Shown piece by piece: positions 54,386 to 63,176 of a DNA stretch of 64,000 bases. A program made the position numbers and the translations under genes. The notes under the pieces are model-generated. The model did no database searches and had not been told where the DNA came from. It saw only the letters and a list, made by a program, of their open reading frames with translations. The stretch lies in NCBI RefSeq assembly GCF_007923445.1, contig NZ_VOJI01000014.1, forward strand, positions 1 through 64,000. Reading direction: 5' to 3'. The stretch comes from Puniceibacterium confluentis. GTDB lineage: Bacteria > Pseudomonadota > Alphaproteobacteria > Rhodobacterales > Rhodobacteraceae. Positions within the stretch are counted from its first letter, which is position 1, and every line of letters starts with the position of its first letter.

Positions 54386-55647
54386 CAGGCAGCCCGACGG
54401 GCCTGCAGTTCGGCAAGGCTGGGCGCTTTGGCGACGGGGCCGTAAAGCGCCAGCGCCGCCGGCGCGGTGCTCACCAGCGTTTCGGCAAAGGCTTTGACGT
54501 CGCCGGTGGTGACCGAGTCGATCCGGGCCACGGTGTCCTCGATCGGCGGCACTTCGCCCCAGATCTGGATCATCCGGGCAAGCCGTTCCGCCCGGCTCGA
54601 CGGGCTCTCAAGCCCCATGAGAAGACCGGCTTTCATCTGTGCCCGGGCCCGCGCGACCTCTTCCGGGGTCATGTCGCTGGCGGCCCGCTTCATCTCGTCG
54701 ATGGTGATATTCGCCAGATCACCGATTTCTTCGCCGCTGGTACCGGCATAGATCGTGGTCATGCCGGTGTCATCATAAGCGCCGGACTGGGCAAAGATCG
54801 TGTAGCACAGACCGCGCTTTTCGCGCACTTCCTGGAACAGGCGGCTCGACATGCCGCCACCCAGCGCAATCGAATAGATCTGACCGGTGTAAAATCCCTG
54901 ATCGCGGTACCCGGGGCTTTCAAACGCGAGGGCAAAATGTGCCTGCTCGAGCTTTTTCTGGCGCCGCGCCTCGCCGCCTGCAAACAGCGCGGTGTCGGCA
55001 CGGGCAGCCTGCCGCGGTTCCATATGCGAAAACAGCTTTTCCGCCTGCTTCACCAGCGTGTCGTGATCCACCGCGCCCGCGGCGGACAGGATCATCTGGT
55101 CCGGGCCGTAATGCTCTTTGACAAAACCCGCCAGATCGTCGCGCGAGAATGCATTCACATTTGCCGCCTCGCCCAGGATCGTGCGGCCGATGGGCTGATC
55201 CGGATAGGCCTTTTCCTGCAACCAGTCAAAGATCACGTCGTCGGGGGTGTCCAGCGCCTGTCCGATTTCCTGAAGGATGACATGACGCTCGGTCTCGATC
55301 TCCTTGGGGTCAAACACCGGATTCATCAGGATGTCCGCGATCACGTCCAGTCCCAGGCTCACATCTGCGGCCAGAACCCGGGCGTAATAGGCCGTCACCT
55401 CGCGCGAGGTATAGGCGTTGATATACCCGCCCACATCCTCGATCGCCTCGGCGATCTGCAGCGCGCTGCGGGTCTGCGTGCCCTTGAACGCCATATGTTC
55501 GAGAAAATGCGCAATGCCGTTCTGTTCGGGACGTTCATGCCGCCCGCCCGCGGTGACCCAAATGCCGATCGAGGACGACTGAAGCCCCGGCATGTGTTCT
55601 GTGACGATCCGAAAGCCGTTTGAAAGAGTGGTGAGTTGCACGGTCAC
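54385..55647 (-). CDS. M16-family zinc peptidase (processing-peptidase-like)
   Basis: 420 residues. Inverted zinc motif HFLEH in GIAHFLEHMAFKGT near 48, with the downstream Glu in the ENVNAYTSRE-like segment YINAYTSREVTAYYA near 75-90. Related to mitochondrial processing peptidase beta. Overlaps thrC by 4 bp, an arrangement conserved in Rhodobacteraceae. Confidence 0.88.
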   Translation of the reverse strand: MTVQLTTLSNGFRIVTEHMPGLQSSSIGIWVTAGGRHERPEQNGIAHFLEHMAFKGTQTRSALQIAEAIEDVGGYINAYTSREVTAYYARVLAADVSLGLDVIADILMNPVFDPKEIETERHVILQEIGQALDTPDDVIFDWLQEKAYPDQPIGRTILGEAANVNAFSRDDLAGFVKEHYGPDQMILSAAGAVDHDTLVKQAEKLFSHMEPRQAARADTALFAGGEARRQKKLEQAHFALAFESPGYRDQGFYTGQIYSIALGGGMSSRLFQEVREKRGLCYTIFAQSGAYDDTGMTTIYAGTSGEEIGDLANITIDEMKRAASDMTPEEVARARAQMKAGLLMGLESPSSRAERLARMIQIWGEVPPIEDTVARIDSVTTGDVKAFAETLVSTAPAALALYGPVAKAPSLAELQARRAA

Positions 55648-57032
55648 GAGGGGATGCGCTCCTGAATCAGGGTTTTAAGGGCAGCGAGGTCGTTGGGCGC
55701 GCGGGTGACACGCTCGGGCCGCTCATACAGGTCTGCCATGCGCTGGGGAAGGGGGGGGCGAATGCCGCTGGCCTTCTCGACCGCGTCGGGGAATTTGGCC
55801 GGATGGGCGGTGGCCAGGGTGATCATCGGCACCGCCGGGTCCCGCTGCGCCTCGGCCACGTGGACCCCGACCGCAGAGTGCGGGCACAGCAACTCGCCCA
55901 TGCCGGCCTGAGCGGCACGGATGGTGGCGAGTGTTTCGTCCTCGCTCGCGCGCCCGGAATCGAAATGCTCACGCAGGGCCTGCAAGGCCCCCTGGCTGAC
56001 AGTGAACCCGCCCGCCTTGAGTTCCGCCATCAACTGGCCAACCGCATTTCCATCGCGCCCGTAGGCGTCAAAAAGCGCCCGCTCGAAGTTCGAGCTGACC
56101 TGAATGTCCATCGACGGACTGATCGAAGGGGTGACGGTGTCGGTCACATAGCCACCGCTCGACAGACAGCGGTGCAGGATATCGTTCTGGTTTGTCGCCA
56201 CCACCAGCCGGTCGATGGGCAGGCCCATGCGCTTGGCGATATAGCCGGCGAAGATGTCACCGAAGTTGCCGGTCGGCACGGTAAAGCTGACCCGTCGGTC
56301 GGGTGCGCCAAGGCTGACGGCGGACGAGAAGTAATAGACCACCTGCGCCAGAACCCGGGCCCAGTTGATGCTGTTGACACCGGCCAGGCGCACGCCATCG
56401 CGGAACTCGAAGTCGTTGAACATGTCCTTCAGCCGTGCCTGGCAGTCGTCGAAATGTCCGTCCATGGCGATGGCATGGACATTCGATTCCACCGGCGTGG
56501 TCATCTGCCGACGCTGCACTTCGGACACCCGGCCGTGCGGGTAGAGGATGAAGACATCCACCGCATCAAGCCCGCGAAAGGCTTCGATGGCCGCCGATCC
56601 CGTGTCCCCCGAGGTAGCGCCAACAATCGTCACCCGCTCGCCGCGCCGGGTCAGCGCCTCTTCGAACAGCTGTCCGATCAGCTGCATGGCAAAATCCTTG
56701 AAGGCCAGCGTCGGCCCGTGGAACAGCTCCAGCAGGAAATGCCCCGGCGCCAGCTGTACCAGCGGCGCGCGGGCGCCATGACCGAACCCGGCATAGGCCT
56801 TGGCGATCAGATCAGCAAAGACCTCGTCTGTGAAACCGTCGCCGATGAAGGGCCGCATCACGCGGAATGCCACTTCTTCATACGATTGCCCGTGCAGCGC
56901 CCGGATGTCGGCGGCGGACATCTGCGGCACGGAGTCGGGGACATACAACCCCCCGTCGCGGGCCAGACCGCTCAGCATCGCCTCTTCAAAGCTCAGGGCC
57001 GGGGCCTGGCCCCGGGTCGAGATATACTTCAT
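55644..57032 (-). CDS. thrC: Threonine synthase
   Basis: 462 residues. PLP-binding Lys in FHGPTLAFKDFAMQL near 110, phosphate-binding VGATSGDTGSAAIEAFRG near 135, and N-terminal YISTRGQAP. Converts O-phosphohomoserine to threonine. Its ATG overlaps the surf1 gene's stop and it overlaps the M16 peptidase gene; in effect it belongs to the transcript that starts upstream with the cta genes or at surf1. Confidence 0.94.
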   Translation of the reverse strand: MKYISTRGQAPALSFEEAMLSGLARDGGLYVPDSVPQMSAADIRALHGQSYEEVAFRVMRPFIGDGFTDEVFADLIAKAYAGFGHGARAPLVQLAPGHFLLELFHGPTLAFKDFAMQLIGQLFEEALTRRGERVTIVGATSGDTGSAAIEAFRGLDAVDVFILYPHGRVSEVQRRQMTTPVESNVHAIAMDGHFDDCQARLKDMFNDFEFRDGVRLAGVNSINWARVLAQVVYYFSSAVSLGAPDRRVSFTVPTGNFGDIFAGYIAKRMGLPIDRLVVATNQNDILHRCLSSGGYVTDTVTPSISPSMDIQVSSNFERALFDAYGRDGNAVGQLMAELKAGGFTVSQGALQALREHFDSGRASEDETLATIRAAQAGMGELLCPHSAVGVHVAEAQRDPAVPMITLATAHPAKFPDAVEKASGIRPPLPQRMADLYERPERVTRAPNDLAALKTLIQERIPS

Positions 57033-57709
57033 CGCTCGTCTTTCTGTGGATGGCGCGGCCGCTGGATGTAGAACAGTGTCATGACCAGCCAGATAACCGC
57101 CAGCGAAAACCAGGTGAGTGCATATTGCAGGTGATCGTTGGGGATGCCGCTGATGCTCACCGGCAAGGGGGACAGGCCGGGCTCGGGGGGATCAATGGCG
57201 CGGGCAATGATCAACAGCGGCTCGGTGTCCAGGACCCCGGCCATCTGTGCAATGTCCCGGGCGAACCAGATGTTGCCGGCAACGTCGTTTTGTGGGGTCG
57301 CGGAATTGCGGTCATCCGGCCAGTGCAGGTTGCCCGTCACCGCGACCGTTCCGCCGGGACGCTGGACGCGGGCCTCTTCGACCGGGACAAAGCCGCGGTC
57401 CAGCAGCACCCGGCGCCCGCCGGTGACAAAGGGCGAAATGACACGGTATCCGGCGCCGACCTGCTTGCGCGACACCAGTACATGCACTTCCCGTGGCAGG
57501 ATTTCTCCGCTCAGCTCGACCGGCTGGTAGGTATCCGTCGCCGGGTTGCCGATGGCGGGCAGCGGCAGGGCCGCGCCGCTGATCCTGTCCTCGATTTCAG
57601 CCAGAATGCCCTGCTTCCACGCCAGACGCTGCAACTGCCACTGTCCGAGCCCCAGCAGAAGGGCGGTGCCGATCAGGCCGAACAGCAACGGGGCAATCAC
57701 ACGCTTCAC
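57029..57709 (-). CDS. Surf1-family cytochrome oxidase assembly protein
   Basis: 226 residues from the GTG at 57709; no ATG is suitably placed and AAAGGT lies about 10 bp upstream. Two membrane helices frame a periplasmic domain: LLFGLIGTALLLGLGQWQLQRL near 10-30 and QYALTWFSLAVIWLVMTLFY near 195-215. GYRVISPF and DRGFVP are family motifs. It helps insert heme a into subunit I. Follows the cta operon. Confidence 0.85.
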   Translation of the reverse strand: MKRVIAPLLFGLIGTALLLGLGQWQLQRLAWKQGILAEIEDRISGAALPLPAIGNPATDTYQPVELSGEILPREVHVLVSRKQVGAGYRVISPFVTGGRRVLLDRGFVPVEEARVQRPGGTVAVTGNLHWPDDRNSATPQNDVAGNIWFARDIAQMAGVLDTEPLLIIARAIDPPEPGLSPLPVSISGIPNDHLQYALTWFSLAVIWLVMTLFYIQRPRHPQKDER

Positions 57710-57860
57710 GAGATATCGGACCTTTCGAACAGGAAACTGGTGACGCTTTTGCCCGCGTTGCCCGCCATCTTCAACCGCAATACCGCCTCTTCCCGGGGCG
57801 ATCCCGCTGCTTCTCCGGGGAACAAGTATCCCGGGGTCCGGGGCAGAGCCCCGAAATGCG

Positions 57861-57885
57861 AAACGCCCGCAACCAGCGGGCGTTT
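57861..57885 (-). terminator. Terminator downstream of ctaE
   Basis: AAACGCCCGC and GCGGGCGTTT form a perfect 10-bp stem with a 5-nt loop, 24 bp past the ctaE stop. The stem itself ends in TTT on the minus strand. It separates the cta operon from surf1, so surf1-thrC-M16 probably has its own promoter in the remaining 150 bp or relies on read-through. Confidence 0.68.
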
Positions 57886-57908
57886 GCATCTAGAACGCGT
57901 CGTCGGCC

Positions 57909-58709
57909 TCAGCCGCCCCAGACATAGACTGCGGCGAAGAGGAACAGCCAGACCACGTCGACGAAATGCCAGTACCAGGCCGCGGCTTCGAAACCGACAT
58001 GCTTTTCAGGGGTAAAGTGGCCCTTCATCAGACGCAGCAGGCAGATGAACAGGAAGATCGTCCCGATGATCACATGCGCGCCATGAAAGCCGGTCGCCAT
58101 GAAGAAGTTGGCGCCGTAGATATTGCCGGAAAAGCCGAAGGCCGCGTGGCTGTATTCATAAGCCTGGAAGACGCTGAACAGCACGCCCAGAAGAATCGCG
58201 ATGATCAGGCCCCATTTCATGTCCTTGCGGTTGTTTTCGTGCACCAGCGCATGGTGCGCCCAGGTGGCCGCCGCGCCCGAGCACAGCAGGATCAGCGTGT
58301 TGATCAGCGGCAGGTGCCAGGCGTCAAAGGTTTCGATCCCCACCGGCGGCCAGACACCGTCGATCGCCGGGCTGTCCGGTCCCATCGGGTACATGGCGTG
58401 TTTGAAGAAAGACCAGAACCAGGCGAAAAAGAACATCACCTCGGACATGATGAACAGGATGAAGCCGTACTTCAGGCCGATCCGGACAACCGGTGTATGA
58501 TCACCCACCTGGCTTTCGGTCACAACTTCGGACCACCATCCGAACATGGTGTAGAGCACCGCGATCAGGCCGATCAGGAACATCCACGGGCCGTGGTCGT
58601 GGAACATCAGCACAGCCCCAAAGAGCATGACAAAGCCGCCGGCCGCGCCGATCAGCGGCCAGGCGGACGGGCTCAGAATGTGATAGTCGTGGTTTTTTGC
58701 ATGCGCCAT
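57909..58709 (-). CDS. ctaE: Cytochrome c oxidase subunit III
   Basis: 266 residues with seven helices. Family motifs [19 protein letters not shown] near 95, [14 protein letters not shown] near 205 and [24 protein letters not shown] at the end. It stabilises the aa3 oxidase core. Last gene of the cta cluster on the minus strand, 25 bp after ctaG. Confidence 0.95.
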   Translation of the reverse strand: MAHAKNHDYHILSPSAWPLIGAAGGFVMLFGAVLMFHDHGPWMFLIGLIAVLYTMFGWWSEVVTESQVGDHTPVVRIGLKYGFILFIMSEVMFFFAWFWSFFKHAMYPMGPDSPAIDGVWPPVGIETFDAWHLPLINTLILLCSGAAATWAHHALVHENNRKDMKWGLIIAILLGVLFSVFQAYEYSHAAFGFSGNIYGANFFMATGFHGAHVIIGTIFLFICLLRLMKGHFTPEKHVGFEAAAWYWHFVDVVWLFLFAAVYVWGG

Positions 58710-58734
58710 AAGGGTTCCCTCGTTGTGGAAGGCG

Positions 58735-59319
58735 TTAGTTTACGCTTGTTGTTTGGGTCTGATCTGCGTCCCAGGACGCCTGGACATCTTCGGGCAGGTC
58801 AATCTGGTAAAAGGTATACGACAGGGTGATGTTGTGGACGTACTTCGCATCGCGGTCATTCACAATCTCCGGATCAATGAAGAAGCTGACCGGCATCTGC
58901 ACCCGCTCTCCCGGCATCAGCACCTGCTCGGTGAAGCAGAAACACTGGACCTTGTTGAAATAGCCGCCTGCTTCGTAGGGGGTGACATTGTAGCTGGCCT
59001 GTCCCGCGACCGGACGATCGGTCGGGTTGTAGGCTTCGTAGAACGCCATGCCGTCTTCGCCGATCTTCAGGTCCATCGTGCGGACCACGGGTTTGAATTC
59101 CCAGGGCATGCCGCTGTCGACCGTGGCGTCAAAGCGCACCGTCACCCTGCGGTCGAGCACGGTGTCGCTGCCGGAGTCCGCGACCTGGGTGACGCCGCCA
59201 AAGCCCGTCACGCTGCAGAACCAGTTGTAGAACGGCACGGACGCCCAGGCGAGCGCGCCCATCGTGACCACAACACCCACAAGCGTGGTGACGGTTCTGG
59301 TTTTGGGTTCCATCGCCAT
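58735..59319 (-). CDS. ctaG: Cytochrome c oxidase assembly protein CtaG/Cox11 (CuB insertion)
   Basis: 194 residues. N-terminal anchor [32 protein letters not shown], then the periplasmic copper domain with [10 protein letters not shown] (CxC) near 125 and a conserved [11 protein letters not shown]. Delivers copper to the CuB site. Start at 59319 shares a base with the stop of the 57-residue gene upstream. Confidence 0.93.
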   Translation of the reverse strand: MAMEPKTRTVTTLVGVVVTMGALAWASVPFYNWFCSVTGFGGVTQVADSGSDTVLDRRVTVRFDATVDSGMPWEFKPVVRTMDLKIGEDGMAFYEAYNPTDRPVAGQASYNVTPYEAGGYFNKVQCFCFTEQVLMPGERVQMPVSFFIDPEIVNDRDAKYVHNITLSYTFYQIDLPEDVQASWDADQTQTTSVN

Positions 59320-59492
59320 CACTGGCTCGCCTCGGTGGCGGTGGGCGCGCGGGTCGGTTCGTAGTCGCCGCGCGATACCTTGACGACGGTCAGGCCGAAG
59401 ATGATCGCGATGAAGGCGCCCAGCGTCAGGCCCAGCCCAAGATTGCGTCCAAAGCGGCGGTTGTGGATCTCGTGCTGGCGGTTCAGGCTCAT
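59319..59492 (-). CDS. 57-residue single-helix membrane protein of the cta operon
   Basis: Starts MSLNRQHEIHNRRFGRN, has one hydrophobic helix (LGLGLTLGAFIAIIFGLTVV) and ends TRAPTATEASQ. It overlaps ctaB by 4 bp (ATGA) and ctaG by one base, so it is translated as a true cistron. Small proteins in this position accompany ctaB and ctaG in alphaproteobacterial oxidase operons; the exact function is not known to me. Too short to be found by length-filtered ORF calling. Confidence 0.82.
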   Translation of the reverse strand: MSLNRQHEIHNRRFGRNLGLGLTLGAFIAIIFGLTVVKVSRGDYEPTRAPTATEASQ

Positions 59493-60445
59493 GCCCAGCC
59501 TCCCAGGCCAAAGCCTGACAGCACCGCTTCGATCAGGATCGCGCCGAAATGCGCGAACAGGTACAGCAGCGACAGCTTGAAGAATTTGCGCTCGGCGCGG
59601 AAGTTGTCGACTTCGCAGATCTCTTCGTCACGGCGCCAGATGTCATAGGCCCCTTTGACGAACAACGCGTTCAGCACCAGCGCAACCGACAGGTAAACCG
59701 GTCCTCCGGCCGAGGTGAAGGCCATGGCGATGGCCAGCGCCGCCAGCAACAGGGTGTAGACAAGGATATGATTCCGGGTCACGCGACGGCCGTGGGTCAC
59801 GGTCAGCATCGGGACACCGGCATGATCGTAGTCCTTGCGCATGAACAGCGCCAGCGCCCAGAAATGCGGCGGAGTCCACATGAAGGTCAGGCAGAACATC
59901 AGCACCGAGTCGACGCTGATGCCGCCGGTCGCCACCGCCCAGCCGATCATCGGCGGAAAGGCCCCCGCCGCGCCGCCGATCACGATGTTCTGCGGGGTCC
60001 AGCGTTTGAGCCACATGGTGTAGATCACGACGTAGAAAAAGATGGTAAAGGCCAGAAGTCCGGCGGCAAACCAGTTCGACGCCAGGCCCAGGAACACGAC
60101 GGAAAAGCCCGAAAGCGCCAGGCCAAAACCCAGTGCCTCGTCGCGAGTCACCTTGCCCGCAGGGATCGGGCGGCGCTTGGTTCGGGTCATGACCGCGTCG
60201 ATATCCGCATCCCACCACATGTTCAGCGCTCCCGAGGCGCCGCCGCCGACAGCGATGAACAGAATGGCGCAGAAGGCCACAAACGGATGCACGGCAACCG
60301 GAGCCGCCAGCAGACCCACCGCGGCGGTGAACACCACAAGCGTCATGACCCGAGGCTTGAGCAGAGCGAAATAATCGCCGAACTGCGCCTCGTTCTCGTA
60401 ACCCTTGCCTGCAAACTCCGGGCCGGTGATGCTCGCATCGCTCAT
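59489..60445 (-). CDS. ctaB: Protoheme IX farnesyltransferase (heme O synthase)
   Basis: 318 residues from ATG 60445, with about nine helices. Prenyltransferase motifs NMWWDADIDAVMTRTKRRP near 95-115 (Asp-rich) and YTMWLKRWTPQNIVIGGAAGAFPPMIGW near 165-190. Makes heme O for the aa3 oxidase. Lies downstream of ctaC. Confidence 0.94.
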   Translation of the reverse strand: MSDASITGPEFAGKGYENEAQFGDYFALLKPRVMTLVVFTAAVGLLAAPVAVHPFVAFCAILFIAVGGGASGALNMWWDADIDAVMTRTKRRPIPAGKVTRDEALGFGLALSGFSVVFLGLASNWFAAGLLAFTIFFYVVIYTMWLKRWTPQNIVIGGAAGAFPPMIGWAVATGGISVDSVLMFCLTFMWTPPHFWALALFMRKDYDHAGVPMLTVTHGRRVTRNHILVYTLLLAALAIAMAFTSAGGPVYLSVALVLNALFVKGAYDIWRRDEEICEVDNFRAERKFFKLSLLYLFAHFGAILIEAVLSGFGLGGWA

Positions 60446-60530
60446 GCGGTTGTGTCCTTGCTGGTCGTGTCCGGGGCAGCCCCCGGAGGAGGGGCGGCAG
60501 GGCGCCCGCTGGCACCCTGCCGAAGATCGC

Positions 60531-61421
60531 CTAGTTGGCCAGAGCCACGTCGTAACCGTCCGTGGTCGGGGTGCCGGCATATTCCTCGATCGCGCCTGCC
60601 AGCCAGGCATCATAGGCCTCCTGGCTCACCACCTTGACTGTGATCGGCATATAGGCGTGGCTTTGACCGCAGAGCTCCGAGCACTGGCCGAAGTAGACGC
60701 CTTCCTTTTCCGGCTTGAACCACAGCTCTGCCAGGCGGCCGGGCACTGCGTCCTGCTTTACCCCGAAGGCCGGGATCGTCCACGAGTGGATGACGTCGCC
60801 GCCGGTCAGCTGCACGACGATTGTCTTGCCCACGGGCACGACAACCGCGGTGTCGGTGGCCAGCAGCCATTCATCCTTGGAATAGCCCGCGTCGATCAGC
60901 TGCTGCTCGACCTCGGCGTTCAGACGGTTGTCGCCGCCGGTTGCCGGCGCGCCGATCATGTAGCTGTCAAAGGCAAAGTCGCTGTCGACGTATTCGTAAC
61001 CCCAGTACCACTGGTAGCCGGTCGCCTTGATGGTGATGTCAGCCGTCGGAATTTCCTGCTGTTTGAACAGCACCGGCAGCGAGAAGGCGCCGATGAACAC
61101 CAGGATCACGATCGGCACGATGGTCCAGGCGATCTCGATCGGCGTGTGGTGCGTGAAGCCTGCGGGCGTCGGGTTCGATTTCCGGTTGTAGCGGATGGTG
61201 CAGTAGGCCAGCAGGCCGGTGACAAAGATCACGATGGCGATCATGATGATGTTCACCATGCCGTCCAGCCAGTGAATGTCGCGCGCCAGTTCCGTGACCG
61301 CAGGCTGGAACCCCATCAGGCCGTCCTTGGGCTGGCCGACAATCTCAAGCCCGTCCTGAGCCAGTGCCGGTCCGGCGGTGAGGGCAGCGGCAAGTCCCGC
61401 CAGCATCGTTTTAAGTCGCAT
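60531..61421 (-). CDS. ctaC: Cytochrome c oxidase subunit II
   Basis: 296 residues. Signal peptide ending GPALA, two membrane helices (about 55-80 and 100-120), and CuA domain with [18 protein letters not shown] near 210 and the copper motif [14 protein letters not shown] near 245. First gene of the cta operon, divergent from tldD. Confidence 0.96.
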   Translation of the reverse strand: MRLKTMLAGLAAALTAGPALAQDGLEIVGQPKDGLMGFQPAVTELARDIHWLDGMVNIIMIAIVIFVTGLLAYCTIRYNRKSNPTPAGFTHHTPIEIAWTIVPIVILVFIGAFSLPVLFKQQEIPTADITIKATGYQWYWGYEYVDSDFAFDSYMIGAPATGGDNRLNAEVEQQLIDAGYSKDEWLLATDTAVVVPVGKTIVVQLTGGDVIHSWTIPAFGVKQDAVPGRLAELWFKPEKEGVYFGQCSELCGQSHAYMPITVKVVSQEAYDAWLAGAIEEYAGTPTTDGYDVALAN

Positions 61422-61626
61422 ATGTCACCCTGATCGGTTGTGTGTCTTCATCTGTCGCGGGCGGGGCGCGTAGGCCGGTCATACCGAACGGTTCGGCGCA
61501 CCCCATTGTGTTGTCGATGCTTAAAACCATATTCTGACCTGTAGATAAAGAATGTTGCTTGCGGCAAACGGACGCTTTCCTGGGCGTGACCCGATTGCCC
61601 GGGCGCGCCCCAGACAGGATTGCCCG

Positions 61627-63048
61627 ATGACAGACGCCCCATTTCGCCCGTTCGAAACCGCACTTGACCAGCAGAACACGCTGTCTCTGCTGCGCAATGC
61701 GCTGTCCGGCGCTGACGACGGAGAGCTGTTTCTCGAGCGCAGCCGCTCGGAAGTGCTGATGTTCGACGATGGTCGCATCAAGACCGCGAGCTACGATGCC
61801 TCGGAAGGATTCGGCCTGCGGGCCGTGCGCGGCGAGGTGGCAGGCTACGCCCATTCGACCGATATCAGCGAATCTGCGATTCTGCGTGCCGCTGAAACCG
61901 CGCGTCTGGCGGTGGGCGACGGTGGCGGAACACTGGCCGACACTCCGCAGCGGACCAACACCACCCTTTACACGGATGCCGATCCGATCGCCGGCCATGC
62001 CTTTCCGGTCAAGGTCGAGACGCTGCGCGCGATCGACGCCTTTGCCCGCGATCTGGACCCGAAAGTGGTCCAGGTGTCCGCCACCATCGCGGCGTCGTTG
62101 CAGGAGGTGGCGATTCTGCGCGCCGACGGCTCGCTTGTCACCGACACCCGGCCGATGACGCGCATCAATGTGTCGGTCATTGTCGAGGATCAGGGGCGGC
62201 GTGAATCCGGCACTGCCGGCGGTGGCGGACGGGTGTTGCTGGACGGGTTGCTGGACCCGGCGGACTGGCAGGCCAAGGCGCGCGAAGCGTTGCGGATCGC
62301 GTTGGTGAACCTGCGTGCCGAATCGGCGCCGGCAGGGGTGATGGACATCGTGCTTGGCCCCGGCTGGCCCGGCATCCTGCTGCACGAGGCGGTGGGCCAC
62401 GGTCTCGAGGGCGATTTCAACCGCAAGGGCAGTTCGGCCTTTGCCGGCCTGATGGGCCAGCAGGTGGCGTCACGCGGCGTGACCGTGCTGGATGATGGCA
62501 CGATTCCCGACCGGCGCGGCTCGATCACGGTGGACGACGAGGGCACGCCCTCGGCCAGGAACGTGCTGATCGAGGACGGGATCCTCGTGGGTTACATGCA
62601 GGACCGTCAGAACGCGCGGCTGATGGGGGTCGGCCCCACAGGCAACGGAAGACGTCAAAGCTATGCCCATACGCCGATGCCGCGGATGACCAACACCTAC
62701 ATGCTGGGCGGCGAGACAGACCCGCAGGATATCGTCGCTGATCTGAAGGACGGGATCTATGCGGTCGGATTCGGCGGCGGGCAGGTCGACATCACCAACG
62801 GCAAGTTCGTATTCTCCTGCACCGAGGCGTACCGGGTAAAGAACGGCAAGGTCGGCGCCCCGGTCAAGGGCGCCACGCTGATCGGCGACGGGGCCACCGC
62901 GCTGATGCAGATCCGCGCCCTGGGCAACGACATGGCGTTGGATCCCGGCATGGGCAATTGCGGCAAGCAGGGGCAGTGGGTGCCGGTCGGGGTCGGCCAG
63001 CCGACGGTGATGATCGGCGGCCTGACCGTCGGGGGCGCGCAGGGGTGA
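61627..63048 (+). CDS. tldD: Metalloprotease TldD
   Basis: 473 residues from ATG 61627 (CAGGA upstream; the in-frame ATG at 61552 has no site). The zinc-binding HExxxH motif is present as HEAVGHGLEGD near 260. PmbA/TldD-type C-terminal signature CTEAYRVKNGKVGAPVKGATLIG near 420. With TldE it processes peptides and toxins such as CcdA or microcin precursors. Confidence 0.93.
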   Translation: MTDAPFRPFETALDQQNTLSLLRNALSGADDGELFLERSRSEVLMFDDGRIKTASYDASEGFGLRAVRGEVAGYAHSTDISESAILRAAETARLAVGDGGGTLADTPQRTNTTLYTDADPIAGHAFPVKVETLRAIDAFARDLDPKVVQVSATIAASLQEVAILRADGSLVTDTRPMTRINVSVIVEDQGRRESGTAGGGGRVLLDGLLDPADWQAKAREALRIALVNLRAESAPAGVMDIVLGPGWPGILLHEAVGHGLEGDFNRKGSSAFAGLMGQQVASRGVTVLDDGTIPDRRGSITVDDEGTPSARNVLIEDGILVGYMQDRQNARLMGVGPTGNGRRQSYAHTPMPRMTNTYMLGGETDPQDIVADLKDGIYAVGFGGGQVDITNGKFVFSCTEAYRVKNGKVGAPVKGATLIGDGATALMQIRALGNDMALDPGMGNCGKQGQWVPVGVGQPTVMIGGLTVGGAQG

Positions 63049-63176
63049 GCCGCGCGCGGCATCCCGGATTTCCTGCGGGTTCGGCCCGGTGCGGAAATAT
63101 CCAAAGGGCATCGCCGTCTTTCATCCTGCGTTAACCAATCGCGCGGTATCAAGGCTCAGCAAGCGACGGAGCCAGG

